A stretch of 64,000 bases of DNA from Kangiella sp. HZ709 (GTDB lineage Bacteria > Pseudomonadota > Gammaproteobacteria > Enterobacterales > Kangiellaceae). The stretch's first letter is position 1; each line of letters begins with the position of its first letter. The translations under genes were made by a program, and so were the position numbers. The notes beneath the pieces were generated by a model. That model saw nothing but the letters and a program-made list of their open reading frames with translations. It searched no databases and was not told the origin of the DNA. Below, one piece after another: positions 8,041-17,977 of this stretch. The stretch is taken from the NCBI RefSeq assembly GCF_009674675.1, contig NZ_WKJC01000001.1, positions 558,001-622,000 on the forward strand, given 5' to 3'.

Positions 8041-10050
8041 ATGTTTACCAAAATATTAATTGCTAACCGTGGTGAAATCGCTTGCCGCGTGATTAAAACC
8101 GCTCAAAAATTAGGTATTAAAACAGTAGCGGTTTATTCGGAAGCTGATAAAAATTCTATGCACGTTGCCATGGCTGATGAAGCCATTTATTTAGGCCCAG
8201 CTCCAGCTCGTGAATCGTACCTTAAAGGTGATTTAATTATTGAAGCGGCTAAACAAACTGGTGCTCAGGGCATTCACCCTGGTTATGGTTTTTTATCAGA
8301 AAATGCAGATTTTTCTAAAGCCTGTTTTGCCAACGGTATTGAATTTATTGGCCCGCCCGAAGGCGCTATTATTGCCATGGGTTCTAAATCTGCGGCAAAA
8401 GAAATTATGCATGAAGCCCAAGTGCCATTAGTTCCTGGCTACCATGGTGAAAATCAAGATTCTGATTTCTTAAAATCTGAAGCAGATGCAATGGGTTATC
8501 CTGTTATCATCAAAGCCACTGCCGGCGGTGGTGGTAAAGGCATGCGCATCGTTTGGAAATCAGAAGAGTTTGAGTCTAACTTAGCGTCTTGTAAGCGTGA
8601 ATCAGCTGCCTCTTTTGGTGATGATCGAGTATTAGTTGAAAAATACATTACTAAACCTCGACATGTAGAAATTCAAGTATTCGCGGATAAACATGGTAAT
8701 GCCGTTCATCTGTTCGAGCGCGATTGTTCAGTACAGCGTCGCCATCAAAAAGTTATTGAAGAAGCCCCAGCTCCAGGTTTAAGTGAAGAAACTCGCGAAG
8801 CTATGGGACAAGTGGCTATTCGCGCAGCCAAAGCCATTGGTTATGTGGGCGCTGGCACCGTTGAATTCTTATACGATGAAGATGAGTCTTTCTACTTTAT
8901 GGAAATGAACACGCGTCTTCAAGTTGAACATCCTGTTACTGAGTATATTACTGGCCAAGATTTAGTGGAGTGGCAGTTAAAAGTTGCTTCAGGCCAAAAT
9001 TTACCTTTAAGCCAAGAAGAGCTATCGATAAATGGCCATGCGTTTGAAGTCAGAATTTACGCAGAAGATCCGCGCCAAGATTTTTTACCAGCGACTGGTA
9101 CTTTATTACACCTAGATACACCTGAAGAAACTCAGCATGTGCGTATTGATACCGGTGTCCGTCAAGGCGATACAGTATCGGTTCATTACGATCCCATGAT
9201 CGCAAAGTTAATTGTCTGGGATCATGACCGTAATGCCGCGCTAGCGCGTTTGCGCGGCGCTTTGGCTCAATATCAGGTAGTAGGCGTTACTACTAATACT
9301 GAATTTTTATCAGCTTTAGCATCGAATCAAGCATTTGAAGATTTGGATTTAGATACTAACTTTATTGAGCGTCATAAAGACGATTTAATCTTAGATGACC
9401 TGGCTGCAGACAATGATACATTAGTCGCAGCTGCGATTTATCAAATTTTAAAACGCGAGCAAAAAGCACAAGCCGTTGCAGCACAAAGCGATGATCCCTA
9501 CTCTCCTTGGAATCAAGTGACTGGATGGCGTTTAAATACTGACAATCACCATACTTTAGATTACAAAGATTATGTGGATGGCATTGCCAATGAGTTAGCT
9601 ATTACCGTTCATTTTAGAAATGATGGTTACCTTTTAGAGTTGCCATCAACTGAACTAAAAGTTTTATCGGCCAAATTAATTGACGATGAATTACGACTAG
9701 ATGTTGAAGGTCGTCGTTTTAATGCAAAAGTAGTTGCAGACACTAGCAAGTTGCATGTTTTTGTCCATGGCAATTATCAGATGCTAGAAGTTGTTGATAA
9801 AGGTCTGGCTGATGAGTCAAGCGATGCTGGCGGCCGTTTAACTGCTCCAATGCCTGGCACTATTATTGACGTATTAGTGGAAGCTGGCGATACGGTCGAA
9901 GCTGGTCAGCCACTGGTGATTTTGGAAGCCATGAAAATGGAACATACGATTAATTCGCCAAGCGCCGGAACCGTTTCAGAGGTTATGTACGCTGCTGGTG
10001 ACCTAGTTGAAGATGGTGCTGAATTGTTATCACTAGATAACGCGGAGTAA
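8041..10050 (+). CDS. liuD: Methylcrotonyl-CoA carboxylase, biotin-carrying (alpha) subunit
   Basis: The 669-residue protein has, in order, a biotin carboxylase domain (KILIANRGEIACRVI at the start; ATP-grasp loop TAGGGGKGMRIV near residue 160; EMNTRLQVEHPVTE near 290), a linker or BT domain, and a C-terminal biotinyl domain with LEAMKMEHTI, whose Lys near residue 632 is biotinylated. It carboxylates biotin for LiuB. The gene begins five bases after liuC and ends three bases before liuE. Confidence 0.95.
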   Translation: MFTKILIANRGEIACRVIKTAQKLGIKTVAVYSEADKNSMHVAMADEAIYLGPAPARESYLKGDLIIEAAKQTGAQGIHPGYGFLSENADFSKACFANGIEFIGPPEGAIIAMGSKSAAKEIMHEAQVPLVPGYHGENQDSDFLKSEADAMGYPVIIKATAGGGGKGMRIVWKSEEFESNLASCKRESAASFGDDRVLVEKYITKPRHVEIQVFADKHGNAVHLFERDCSVQRRHQKVIEEAPAPGLSEETREAMGQVAIRAAKAIGYVGAGTVEFLYDEDESFYFMEMNTRLQVEHPVTEYITGQDLVEWQLKVASGQNLPLSQEELSINGHAFEVRIYAEDPRQDFLPATGTLLHLDTPEETQHVRIDTGVRQGDTVSVHYDPMIAKLIVWDHDRNAALARLRGALAQYQVVGVTTNTEFLSALASNQAFEDLDLDTNFIERHKDDLILDDLAADNDTLVAAAIYQILKREQKAQAVAAQSDDPYSPWNQVTGWRLNTDNHHTLDYKDYVDGIANELAITVHFRNDGYLLELPSTELKVLSAKLIDDELRLDVEGRRFNAKVVADTSKLHVFVHGNYQMLEVVDKGLADESSDAGGRLTAPMPGTIIDVLVEAGDTVEAGQPLVILEAMKMEHTINSPSAGTVSEVMYAAGDLVEDGAELLSLDNAE

Positions 10051-10053
10051 AAT

Positions 10054-10992
10054 ATGGTCATGGTTTCTGAAAAACCTATCCTGCCCCCCCATGTCAAAAT
10101 TGTAGAGATGGGGCCAAGAGACGGTTTACAAAATGAAAAGCAACCAGTTTCAACTGAAGTAAAGTTAGAACTGATCCAGCGTTTGATAAATGCTGGCGAA
10201 AAAAACATTGAAGCCACCGCTTTTGTTTCGCCTAAGTGGGTTCCGCAAATGGCCGATCATCATGAAATAATGTTGGGGTTGAAAAAACTAAACTCTGACG
10301 ATGTGATGTTTCCAGTGCTAACACCGAACCTGAAGGGATTTGAAGGTGCTTTAGCAGGAGATGCAAAAGAAGTTGCCGTTTTTGCCGCTGCTTCGGAAAG
10401 CTTTTCACAAAAAAACATTAATTGTTCTATTGCAGAATCGATAGAGAGTTTTAAACCTGTAATGGAAGCTGCCAAAGAAAACAGTGTTTTAGTACGCGGT
10501 TATGTTTCTTGTGTTTTAGGTTGCCCATTTGAAGGTGATATAGCAGCAGAAAAAGTTGCCGAAGTTGCTAAAGCTTTATATGACCTAGGATGCTATGAAA
10601 TTTCTTTGGGCGATACTATCGGTACGGGCACACCTAGCAAAGCGCAAGCCATGATAAAAGAAGTGGCTAAATACGTACCTATTAATCATTTAGCTTGCCA
10701 CTTTCATGATACCTATGGTCAAGCATTAGCCAACTTGTATGCTTGCTTAGAGTTAGGAGTATCAACCATTGATTCGTCAGTCGCTGGAATTGGTGGCTGC
10801 CCTTACGCTCCAGGTGCTACTGGTAATGTTGCTACTGAAGATGTGGTTTATATGCTTAATGGATTAGGTATTGAAACAGGTATCGATTTAGACAAGTTAG
10901 TGGATGCCGGTGTATTCATTTCTGATGTGCTCGGCAGAAAGCCTGTATCCAATGCGGCAAATGCTTTGCTATCCAAAAGAGCAGTGAAATAA
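10054..10992 (+). CDS. liuE: Hydroxymethylglutaryl-CoA lyase
   Basis: The 312-residue TIM-barrel enzyme splits HMG-CoA into acetoacetate and acetyl-CoA. It shows the N-terminal [13 protein letters not shown] motif (about residue 16), the metal-binding HFHDTYGQ segment (about 213) and the family signature [17 protein letters not shown] with its catalytic Cys near residue 249. Two ATG codons six bases apart (10054, 10060) could both serve. It completes the liuRABCDE set. Confidence 0.94.
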   Translation: MVMVSEKPILPPHVKIVEMGPRDGLQNEKQPVSTEVKLELIQRLINAGEKNIEATAFVSPKWVPQMADHHEIMLGLKKLNSDDVMFPVLTPNLKGFEGALAGDAKEVAVFAAASESFSQKNINCSIAESIESFKPVMEAAKENSVLVRGYVSCVLGCPFEGDIAAEKVAEVAKALYDLGCYEISLGDTIGTGTPSKAQAMIKEVAKYVPINHLACHFHDTYGQALANLYACLELGVSTIDSSVAGIGGCPYAPGATGNVATEDVVYMLNGLGIETGIDLDKLVDAGVFISDVLGRKPVSNAANALLSKRAVK

Positions 10993-11027
10993 AGAATTTT
11001 ATATAGAAATTTAAACGAGGACTGAAA

Positions 11028-11741
11028 ATGTCAGGTTTTAATAAAGTCGTAACAAGTTACGAAGAAGCCTTAGCGGGCTTTACAGACAATATGACCGTGA
11101 TGGTCGGGGGCTTTGGCCTGTGTGGTATTCCAGAGGGTTTGATTGAGCAAGTGAACAAGCTTGGCTCTACAGGCTTAACTGCGATTTCAAACAATGCTGG
11201 TGTGGATGGCTTTGGTTTGGGTAAGTGGTTAGAAAAACGCCAAATCTCTACTATGATAGGCTCTTACGTTGGTGAAAATGAATTATTTGAAAAGTTATTA
11301 CTCTCTGGTGAGATGGAAGTGATTCTTACGCCACAAGGGACACTGGCCGAAAAAATCCGCGCGGGCGGTGCTGGAATTCCAGCGTTCTTTACTGCAACGG
11401 GTTACGGCACTCAAGTGGCCGATGGTAAAGAAACTCGTGAAATTGACGGTCGTAATTATGTTTTAGAACCATCATTAACCGCTGACTTTGCATTAGTTAA
11501 GGCTTGGAAAGCCGATACTATGGGTAACTTGATTTTCCGTAAAACGGCGATGAACTTTAACCCAATGATGGCGACGGCGGGTAAAATTACCGTAGTAGAA
11601 GTTGAAGAAATCGTTGAAGCTGGCGAGTTAGATCCTAATTATATTCATACGCCCGGTATTTATGTTCAGCGCGTGATCAAAGGCAACTTTGAAAAGCGTA
11701 TCGAACAAAGAACCATTAAACCATCTTCAGAGAAAGAATAA
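11028..11741 (+). CDS. scoA: 3-Oxoacid CoA-transferase, subunit A
   Basis: The 237-residue protein carries the CoA-binding motif [14 protein letters not shown] near residue 25 and [23 protein letters not shown] near 143, both typical of succinyl-CoA:3-ketoacid CoA-transferase subunit A. It would activate acetoacetate from LiuE to acetoacetyl-CoA, which the thiolase then cleaves. An ACGAGGA ribosome site precedes the start. It ends ten bases before the B subunit. Confidence 0.9.
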   Translation: MSGFNKVVTSYEEALAGFTDNMTVMVGGFGLCGIPEGLIEQVNKLGSTGLTAISNNAGVDGFGLGKWLEKRQISTMIGSYVGENELFEKLLLSGEMEVILTPQGTLAEKIRAGGAGIPAFFTATGYGTQVADGKETREIDGRNYVLEPSLTADFALVKAWKADTMGNLIFRKTAMNFNPMMATAGKITVVEVEEIVEAGELDPNYIHTPGIYVQRVIKGNFEKRIEQRTIKPSSEKE

Positions 11742-11751
11742 GGAGCGCACA

Positions 11752-12408
11752 ATGGCATTAACACGTGATCAAATCGCCATGCGAGTGGCGCAAGAAATCC
11801 AAGATGGTTATTACGTCAATCTTGGTATCGGTATCCCTACTCTAGTTGCAAATTACGTTCCGGAAGATATGGACGTAATGCTTCAGTCAGAAAATGGCTT
11901 ATTGGGCATGGGCGAGTTCCCAACTGAAGAAACTATCGACCCAGATTTAATTAACGCAGGCAAGCAAACGGTGACTGCGGTAACTGGCGCTGCTTATTTT
12001 TCTTCAGCAGAAAGCTTTGCCATGATCCGTGGTGGTCATGTTGATCTAACGGTACTTGGCGCTTTCGAAGTTGATCAAGAAGGCTCTATCGCTTCTTGGA
12101 TGATTCCTGGCAAATTGGTTAAAGGTATGGGCGGCGCTATGGATCTAGTTGCCGGAGCTGAAAACATTATCGTTACTATGACTCATGCCAATAAGCACGG
12201 CGTTTCTAAAATCCTTAAGAAATGTACTTTGCCGCTTACCGGCGCTAACTGTATTAAGCGAGTCATTACTGAATTAGCCTTTATGGAAATTAAAAATGGC
12301 GCTTTCCATTTATTAGAAAGAGCTCCTGGTGTTAGTGTAGAAGAAATTCAAGCTTTAACCGAAGCTGATTTAGTCGTCAATGGTGATATTCCCGAGATGA
12401 CATTTTAA
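11752..12408 (+). CDS. scoB: 3-Oxoacid CoA-transferase, subunit B
   Basis: The 218-residue protein begins at ATG 11752, eight bases after AAGGAG. A longer frame reaching back into subunit A has no family similarity. It has NLGIGIPTLVANYV near residue 24 and the active-site Glu in QSENGLLGMGEFP near residue 45, where the CoA thioester intermediate forms. It pairs with the upstream subunit. A terminator 43 bases after the stop closes the operon. Confidence 0.92.
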   Translation: MALTRDQIAMRVAQEIQDGYYVNLGIGIPTLVANYVPEDMDVMLQSENGLLGMGEFPTEETIDPDLINAGKQTVTAVTGAAYFSSAESFAMIRGGHVDLTVLGAFEVDQEGSIASWMIPGKLVKGMGGAMDLVAGAENIIVTMTHANKHGVSKILKKCTLPLTGANCIKRVITELAFMEIKNGAFHLLERAPGVSVEEIQALTEADLVVNGDIPEMTF

Positions 12409-12450
12409 CTAAGCTATTATTCTATAGACTAGTTTTAAGCACTTGATTTA

Positions 12451-12475
12451 GACCAGCTATTTGCTGGTCTTTTTA
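12451..12475 (+). terminator. Terminator of the liu/sco operon
   Basis: GACCAGC and GCTGGTC form a 7-bp stem around a 5-nt loop, followed by TTTTTAT. Confidence 0.85.
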
Positions 12476-12602
12476 TAACAAATAGTTAATAGACAGTTAC
12501 AATTTTAAGCTATAAAAATATGCAGCTTTGTCTATGATGTAGGTAACAAATTACTAGCACATTTAAGCTACTAAACTGGGGGAACCAAATCAGGTAAAAC
12601 GT

Positions 12603-14777
12603 ATGAAAAAACTAATATTAACAGCAGCTTTGTCTACCATGGCTTTGTCTGTAACAAAAACAACTATTGCCGATGAAGGCATGTGGCAACCACACCAACT
12701 TCCAAGTTTAAAAAAAGAACTTAAAAAAGCCGGTTTAAAATTAGACCCAAATGATCTCACTGAATTAACTGAGTTTCCGATGGGAGCCATTGTCAGCCTT
12801 GGCGGATGTTCTGCAGCATTTTTATCGCCACAAGGATTGGTTGCAACAAATCATCACTGTACTTATGGCAGCATTCAGTTTAACTCTACGGCTGAAGATA
12901 ATTTGATTGAAAAAGGTTTTTTAGCCAAGTCCCTTAAAGAAGAATTAAAAGCAGCTCCTGGCAGCCGTGTTTTCGTCACAGAAGAAGTTAGCAAAGTTAC
13001 CGATAAGGTTATCGGGGATTTAGCAGATACTTTAAGTGGTATCGACCGTTATAAAGCTATTGAAAAAAACCGTAAACAATTAATTTCTGATTGCGAGTCT
13101 GCGGAAGGTTATCGTTGTCGAGTCAGTTCATTCCATGGTGGCCTTGAGTATTACCTAATTAAGCAAATGGAAATTAAAGATGTTCGTTTAGTCTATGCTC
13201 CAGCTGGTGCTATCGGTAAGTATGGCGGTGACGTTGATAACTGGATGTGGCCACGTCATACCGGTGATTTCTCTTTCTATCGCGCTTATGTCAGCAAAGA
13301 CGGTAAGCCGGTTGAGTATTCAGAAGACAATGTTCCTTACCAACCAAAGCATTTCTTGAAAGTAAATGCTAATGGCGTGCAAGATGGTGATTTTGTGATG
13401 ATCGCAGGCTACCCTGGTAGCACCAACCGTTACAGAACCAGCGTAGAAGTAAAGGACCAATTTGAATGGTACTACCCTACTTTCAGAAAAGTAGTCCATA
13501 ACTATATTGATATCATCGAAAAAAATGCACCAGAGGGCTCTGATGCTCGTGTTAAGTATGCCTCAACCTTAGCTAGTCTTAATAACGTAGAAAAAAACTG
13601 GGGCAGCATGATTGAAAGTTATGGTAAAGGCGATTTTTTACAGCGTAAAACAAAGCTGGAAGCTAGCCTTGCTAACTGGTTGGATACTGATAAGAAAATG
13701 AGCAAAAAGCATCGTGACTCTATAAACGCTTTAAATGCTTTAATCCTAGAAGACCAAAAAGAGCAAGAAACTGATTTAAAACTTTGGGCAATGAGCCGCG
13801 ACGCTTTAAGTACTACCGCTGCCAACTTATACCGCTTGGCACTTGAAAAGCAAAAGCCTGATACAGAACGAGAGCCTGGTTATCAAGAGCGTGATATGAC
13901 TCGTTTTGAAGAAGGACTAAAGCGCTTCAATCGCCGCTGGGATGAAAAAGTTGCTAAAGAACTCTATAAGTATTTCATTACCGAATACGCCACCCTACCA
14001 TTAGAACAGCGTGTGAAAAGTTTTGATAAAACGATGGGCATTGGTGAAAAATTGGATTCAGCCAAATTTGCCAAAACTCTTAATCAGATGTTTGCTAATA
14101 CCAAGTTAACCGATGAAAAAACCCGTTTAGACTGGATGAATAAATCTGTTGAAGATTTTAAAAATTCTACCGATCCATTTATCCAACTTGCAGTTGCTAC
14201 TTATGATGAAAACTATCAACGCGAATTAAAGAGTAAACAACGCTCAGGTCAATTCCAACAGCTACGCCCTAAGTATATGGCGGCCATGATTGATTACTAT
14301 GATTATTTAGGTAAACCCATTTATGCTGATGCCAATAGCACTTTGCGTGTTACCTATGGAAACGTTAAAGGCTACTCTCCTAAAGACGGCGTTTATTCTA
14401 TGCCATTTACTACTTTAGAGGGTTTATTAGCTAAACATACCGGTGAAGAGCCATTTAACTCGCCAGAAGCTCAAAACAAGCTTATTAAAGAGAGAGAATA
14501 TGGTCGCTATTTAGATAAATCACTCGATAGCGTGCAGGTGAACTATTTAACCACTGTTGATATCACCGGCGGTAATTCAGGTTCATCAACTCTAAATGAT
14601 AAAGCAGAATTCGTTGGTTTAGTCTTTGATGGCAACTATGAGTCAATTATTGGCGATTGGGATTATGATCCAAACCTTAAGCGCGGAATACACGTATCGA
14701 GTGCTTATATGCTATGGGTTATGGAGCATATCGATGATGCTCATAATTTAATTAAAGAAATGACTGTCATTCGATAG
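12603..14777 (+). CDS. S46-family dipeptidyl-peptidase (DPP7-like)
   Basis: The 724-residue secreted serine peptidase has a Sec signal (MKKLILTAALSTMALSV, cleavage near TIA-DEG). Its chymotrypsin-like triad is spread as in the S46 family: His in VATNHHCTYG (about residue 84), Asp in the WMWPRHTGDFSFYR region (about 220), and Ser in DITGGNSGSSTLN (about 657). Next to it VFDGNYES has Gly at the position that is Arg in DPP11, so cleavage after hydrophobic rather than acidic P1 residues is expected. It removes dipeptides from peptides in the periplasm, feeding amino-acid catabolism such as the liu pathway. The gene stands alone with its own terminator. Confidence 0.92.
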   Translation: MKKLILTAALSTMALSVTKTTIADEGMWQPHQLPSLKKELKKAGLKLDPNDLTELTEFPMGAIVSLGGCSAAFLSPQGLVATNHHCTYGSIQFNSTAEDNLIEKGFLAKSLKEELKAAPGSRVFVTEEVSKVTDKVIGDLADTLSGIDRYKAIEKNRKQLISDCESAEGYRCRVSSFHGGLEYYLIKQMEIKDVRLVYAPAGAIGKYGGDVDNWMWPRHTGDFSFYRAYVSKDGKPVEYSEDNVPYQPKHFLKVNANGVQDGDFVMIAGYPGSTNRYRTSVEVKDQFEWYYPTFRKVVHNYIDIIEKNAPEGSDARVKYASTLASLNNVEKNWGSMIESYGKGDFLQRKTKLEASLANWLDTDKKMSKKHRDSINALNALILEDQKEQETDLKLWAMSRDALSTTAANLYRLALEKQKPDTEREPGYQERDMTRFEEGLKRFNRRWDEKVAKELYKYFITEYATLPLEQRVKSFDKTMGIGEKLDSAKFAKTLNQMFANTKLTDEKTRLDWMNKSVEDFKNSTDPFIQLAVATYDENYQRELKSKQRSGQFQQLRPKYMAAMIDYYDYLGKPIYADANSTLRVTYGNVKGYSPKDGVYSMPFTTLEGLLAKHTGEEPFNSPEAQNKLIKEREYGRYLDKSLDSVQVNYLTTVDITGGNSGSSTLNDKAEFVGLVFDGNYESIIGDWDYDPNLKRGIHVSSAYMLWVMEHIDDAHNLIKEMTVIR

Positions 14778-14782
14778 AATTT

Positions 14783-14809
14783 AAAAAAGGGGCTTAAAGC
14801 CCCTTTTTT
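14783..14809 (+). terminator. Terminator of the S46 peptidase gene
   Basis: AAAAAAGGGGCTT pairs with AAGCCCCTTTTTT through an A-rich and a G/C-rich part, ending in six T residues. It begins five bases after the stop codon. Confidence 0.9.
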
Positions 14810-14856
14810 GTTATTAGGAAGCCTCTTAATTTTAAACTACAACTGCTTGTATAAGC

Positions 14857-14880
14857 TATAAATACACAGTAATCTGTGTA
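14857..14880 (+). promoter_or_regulatory. Candidate -10 and 18-bp operator palindrome before the EAL gene
   Basis: TATAAA at 14857-14862 is followed at once by a perfect inverted repeat, TACACAG-TAAT-CTGTGTA (14863-14880), which would cover the transcription start. It lies one base before the first ATG of the downstream gene. A repressor site is the simplest reading; the protein that binds it is unknown. Confidence 0.45.
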
Positions 14881-14902
14881 TATGAAATTGCTCCACAACA
14901 CC

Positions 14903-17521
14903 ATGAAAAACCTGCTCATCCTGATCTCGCTAGTGTTTATACCCTCAGCGTATGCTAGCAATTCGACTTTGCAGCTATTTAAGCCCAGTAAAGAACTTCG
15001 TATAGGAGCTTTTAACTCTCCACCGATTATTATTTTAGAAGAAGGAGAAGCGCCTAAAGGACTTATGGTTGATTATTTAGAAGCTGTTGCCGAAGAAGAA
15101 AACTGGCGAATAACATGGGTACCAGACTCTTGGAATGGCTTGCTAGAAAGAGTCAAAATTGGAGATATTGATCTTTTACCCTTTGTAGCTTTTAAAGAAG
15201 AGCGAACTCAATTCATAGACTATAGCAGTGAAAACTTCATGACTGGCTGGGGCCAGGTTTATGCCTCTCAGAAAGATACCTTTCAAAGTGTCATGGATTT
15301 AGAAAATAAAGAAGTGGCTGTTTTAAAAAATGAAATTCACGGTCTTGCTTTCGTAGAGCTCTGTGAAACTTTCGGGGTAAACTGCAACATAAAAGAAGTA
15401 ATTAATTTTGATATAGCCTTTAGATTATTACAAGACAATAAAGTTGATGGCGTGGTTGCAGGCAACTGGGTTGGGCATGATTACCTGGAAAGATTTGATA
15501 TTGCACCAACCAGTATCATTTATAACCCTAAGAAAACTTTATTCGGTGTTCCTAAAGGAACTAACTCAGAGCTTATTAAAACCATTGATGCCTATGTAAT
15601 TAATTGGCGTAATGATAAATCATCGGCATACTATTCGGCCCATAAGAAATGGTTAGATACGCATAACTCTTCTAATTTGCCAAGTTGGATAACCTCAGTA
15701 ATTTTATTATTCCTTGGACTTTTCTTTGCCAGCATTTTCATTTCTTACTTATTAAGGCAGCAGGTAAAAAAGCAAACCGCTACACTAAAAAGACAAAGTG
15801 AACAAACTCGTCAGATTATCGACTTAATACCTCACTTTATTTATGCGGCAAATGACAAAGATGAAATATTCTTAATAAATAAATATGCCACAGAATTTTG
15901 TGGCGTTAACTCGCAAGATTATGAAACGCTACCAAAAAAGCATTTATTGAAAAATCATCAAGTAAGCGCAGCTCTTTTTGGAGGAGATCAGGCATTACTT
16001 AACGAAGGCTCTCAGAGTTATCAAAGCGAAATAAAGACGCGGAGTGCTACTGGTGAAGAAACCTATTTCAATTTAATAAAAGTTCCTTTTGTGAGTAGCT
16101 CTACTGACTCAAACTCTGTGGTTGGGGTTGCTGTTGATGTAACAGCTTCAAAGCAATATGAAAAGCAAATTGAGCATATGTCGTATCACGACCCACTCAC
16201 TCAATTACCCAATAGAATATTACTCAATGACCGGTTGAAACAATCACTTGCCCTCTCAGTTCGCCAAGGTTATAGCGGCGCAATTTTATTAATCGACTTA
16301 GATGATTTTAAAACCTTCAATCACAAGCATGGAGTTAAGCTTGGCGATCAATTACTAAAGAAAATAGCTGATAGAATTTCAGGCTTGATTAAAGTCGGTG
16401 ATACGTTAGCACGGTTAAGTTCTGATACCTTCGTGGTTCAACTAAATGAACTATCCATAAAGCCACATGAAGCACACGACACCGCTTTTAAAGTTGCTAA
16501 TAAAGTACAAGAAGTTATCGGGGCTCCTATTAATATTAATGGTAGCTCACTTTATATTTCAGCTAGCATTGGTGTCGTCATTTATCCATTTGATGGTAAA
16601 AATGTAATCAATCTTATACCTCGCGCAGAAGCTGCGATGCTACAAGCTAAGCTCAATGAAAATGATAGCATTATACGTTTTACTAGCGACATGGAAACAG
16701 CCGTATTCCATAAGCACCTTATTAATAATGAATTACAAAATGCTATTAATAACCATGAGTTTGAACTTTTTTATCAACCGCAGTTTTCTCACGAAGGGAT
16801 AAGTCCTATTGGCTTTGAAGTACTTATTCGTTGGACAAATAATAAGCATGGAATTATTTACCCTAATGACTTCATACCAGCAGCTGAAGAAAACAACCTT
16901 ATTATTTCTATCGGTTATTGGGTTATCGAGCAAGCCTTTAAAGATTTTCAAAAACTGCAAGCAACTTCATTAAAAGATGTATTTCTAGGGATTAATCTTT
17001 CAGTAGTGCAAATAAAAGATCCTAAATTAGTCCCTTTGATTAAGAAGTTACTCAAACAGTATAAAATCTCTGCTGAGAGCATTGAATTTGAAATAACTGA
17101 AACCGTAATTTTTGAGGATATAGATGATTCAATAAAGACACTAAATGAGATTAAAAAGCTGGGGTGTAAAATTTCAATTGATGATTTCGGTACAGGTTAC
17201 TCGTCGTTAAGTTATTTAAACCAGTTACCTTTGGACAAACTCAAGATAGATCGCTCATTCATTAAAGATATTGAAAAAGATAAAAGTAGCCAAGCTATTG
17301 TTAAAACCATTGTGAATATGGCCAAGGATTTAGGTTTAACTGTTCTAGCAGAAGGCATAGAAGAAGAAGCTCAACTTGAATACTTACGCTCAATCGACTG
17401 CCAATACTATCAAGGCTATCATTTCAATAAAGCGATTTCTTTTAAGGAAATGCTAGCAACTTACGATACCCATGCTTTACCTAAATCCATTAAAACGGTT
17501 GATATAAATAAGTCTGTATAA
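14903..17521 (+). CDS. Membrane c-di-GMP phosphodiesterase with periplasmic SBP-3 sensor, PAS, degenerate GGDEF and EAL domains
   Basis: From ATG 14903 the protein has about 872 residues and starts directly with a Sec signal (MKNLLILISLVFIPSAYAS). ATG 14882 and GTG 14876 are alternatives; none has a clear ribosome site. Order: extracytoplasmic solute-binding type 3 domain (about 30-260, SPPIIILEEGEAPKGLMVDY), membrane helix (264-283), PAS domain (about 300-420), GGDEF domain (425-590) and EAL domain (610-865). The GGDEF signature reads RLSSDTF, so cyclase activity is unlikely. The EAL domain keeps EVLIRW, the Asn of INLSVVQ, ITETVIFE, DDFGTGYSS and AEGIEEE, so it should hydrolyse c-di-GMP in response to a periplasmic ligand. 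Confidence 0.85.
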   Translation: MKNLLILISLVFIPSAYASNSTLQLFKPSKELRIGAFNSPPIIILEEGEAPKGLMVDYLEAVAEEENWRITWVPDSWNGLLERVKIGDIDLLPFVAFKEERTQFIDYSSENFMTGWGQVYASQKDTFQSVMDLENKEVAVLKNEIHGLAFVELCETFGVNCNIKEVINFDIAFRLLQDNKVDGVVAGNWVGHDYLERFDIAPTSIIYNPKKTLFGVPKGTNSELIKTIDAYVINWRNDKSSAYYSAHKKWLDTHNSSNLPSWITSVILLFLGLFFASIFISYLLRQQVKKQTATLKRQSEQTRQIIDLIPHFIYAANDKDEIFLINKYATEFCGVNSQDYETLPKKHLLKNHQVSAALFGGDQALLNEGSQSYQSEIKTRSATGEETYFNLIKVPFVSSSTDSNSVVGVAVDVTASKQYEKQIEHMSYHDPLTQLPNRILLNDRLKQSLALSVRQGYSGAILLIDLDDFKTFNHKHGVKLGDQLLKKIADRISGLIKVGDTLARLSSDTFVVQLNELSIKPHEAHDTAFKVANKVQEVIGAPININGSSLYISASIGVVIYPFDGKNVINLIPRAEAAMLQAKLNENDSIIRFTSDMETAVFHKHLINNELQNAINNHEFELFYQPQFSHEGISPIGFEVLIRWTNNKHGIIYPNDFIPAAEENNLIISIGYWVIEQAFKDFQKLQATSLKDVFLGINLSVVQIKDPKLVPLIKKLLKQYKISAESIEFEITETVIFEDIDDSIKTLNEIKKLGCKISIDDFGTGYSSLSYLNQLPLDKLKIDRSFIKDIEKDKSSQAIVKTIVNMAKDLGLTVLAEGIEEEAQLEYLRSIDCQYYQGYHFNKAISFKEMLATYDTHALPKSIKTVDINKSV

Positions 17522-17523
17522 AT

Positions 17524-17919
17524 TTATAAATTAGCCAAACTATTTATTAAAATTGTTAAAGCATTGGATAATATAACCATCCATGTAATAAGCGTACCGT
17601 AAAAACGGCCTTTACTAATGCCTATTGATTTACCTAAACCATAAGCGTGTAATACTCTCGAAAGAACTAAGAGTGCACCAGAAATATTTACCCAAATAGC
17701 AGATCCTCCATTAATTTCTACAAATGCAATCAGCAACAAAGCAATTGGTACATACTCAATAGCATTAGCATGAACACGAATTTTTTGAGCTAGCTCTTGA
17801 TCACCTTTATCGCCAATCCCTATACGTTTTTTTCGGCGCATGAGTACGACTTGATATGCTAACAAAAGAATGAAAAGAGCAAGAATTGCTGCATAAATAG
17901 GAGTAAACACTAAAATCAT
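17524..17919 (-). CDS. MAPEG-family membrane protein
   Basis: The 131-residue protein has four hydrophobic segments and the MAPEG core RVHANAIEYVPIALLLIAFVE with its Arg, Asn and Glu near residue 50, followed by SRVLHAYGLG. Bacterial members of this class (YecN-like) are of uncertain function; relatives are microsomal glutathione transferases. I prefer the ATG at 17917-17919, eight bases after a GGA, over an ATG three codons upstream. The gene lies just below the acnB terminator and its stop is two bases from the convergent EAL gene stop. Confidence 0.8.
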   Translation of the reverse strand: MILVFTPIYAAILALFILLLAYQVVLMRRKKRIGIGDKGDQELAQKIRVHANAIEYVPIALLLIAFVEINGGSAIWVNISGALLVLSRVLHAYGLGKSIGISKGRFYGTLITWMVILSNALTILINSLANL

Positions 17920-17936
17920 AAAGTACATCCATAAAA

Positions 17937-17958
17937 AAGCCCACTAATAAGTGGGCTT
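17937..17958 (-). terminator. acnB terminator
   Basis: AAGCCCACT and AGTGGGCTT pair around a short loop; on the minus strand the stem runs into six T residues. It starts 20 bases after the acnB stop. Confidence 0.88.
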
Positions 17959-17977
17959 AGTATTACACGAAGCGAGA

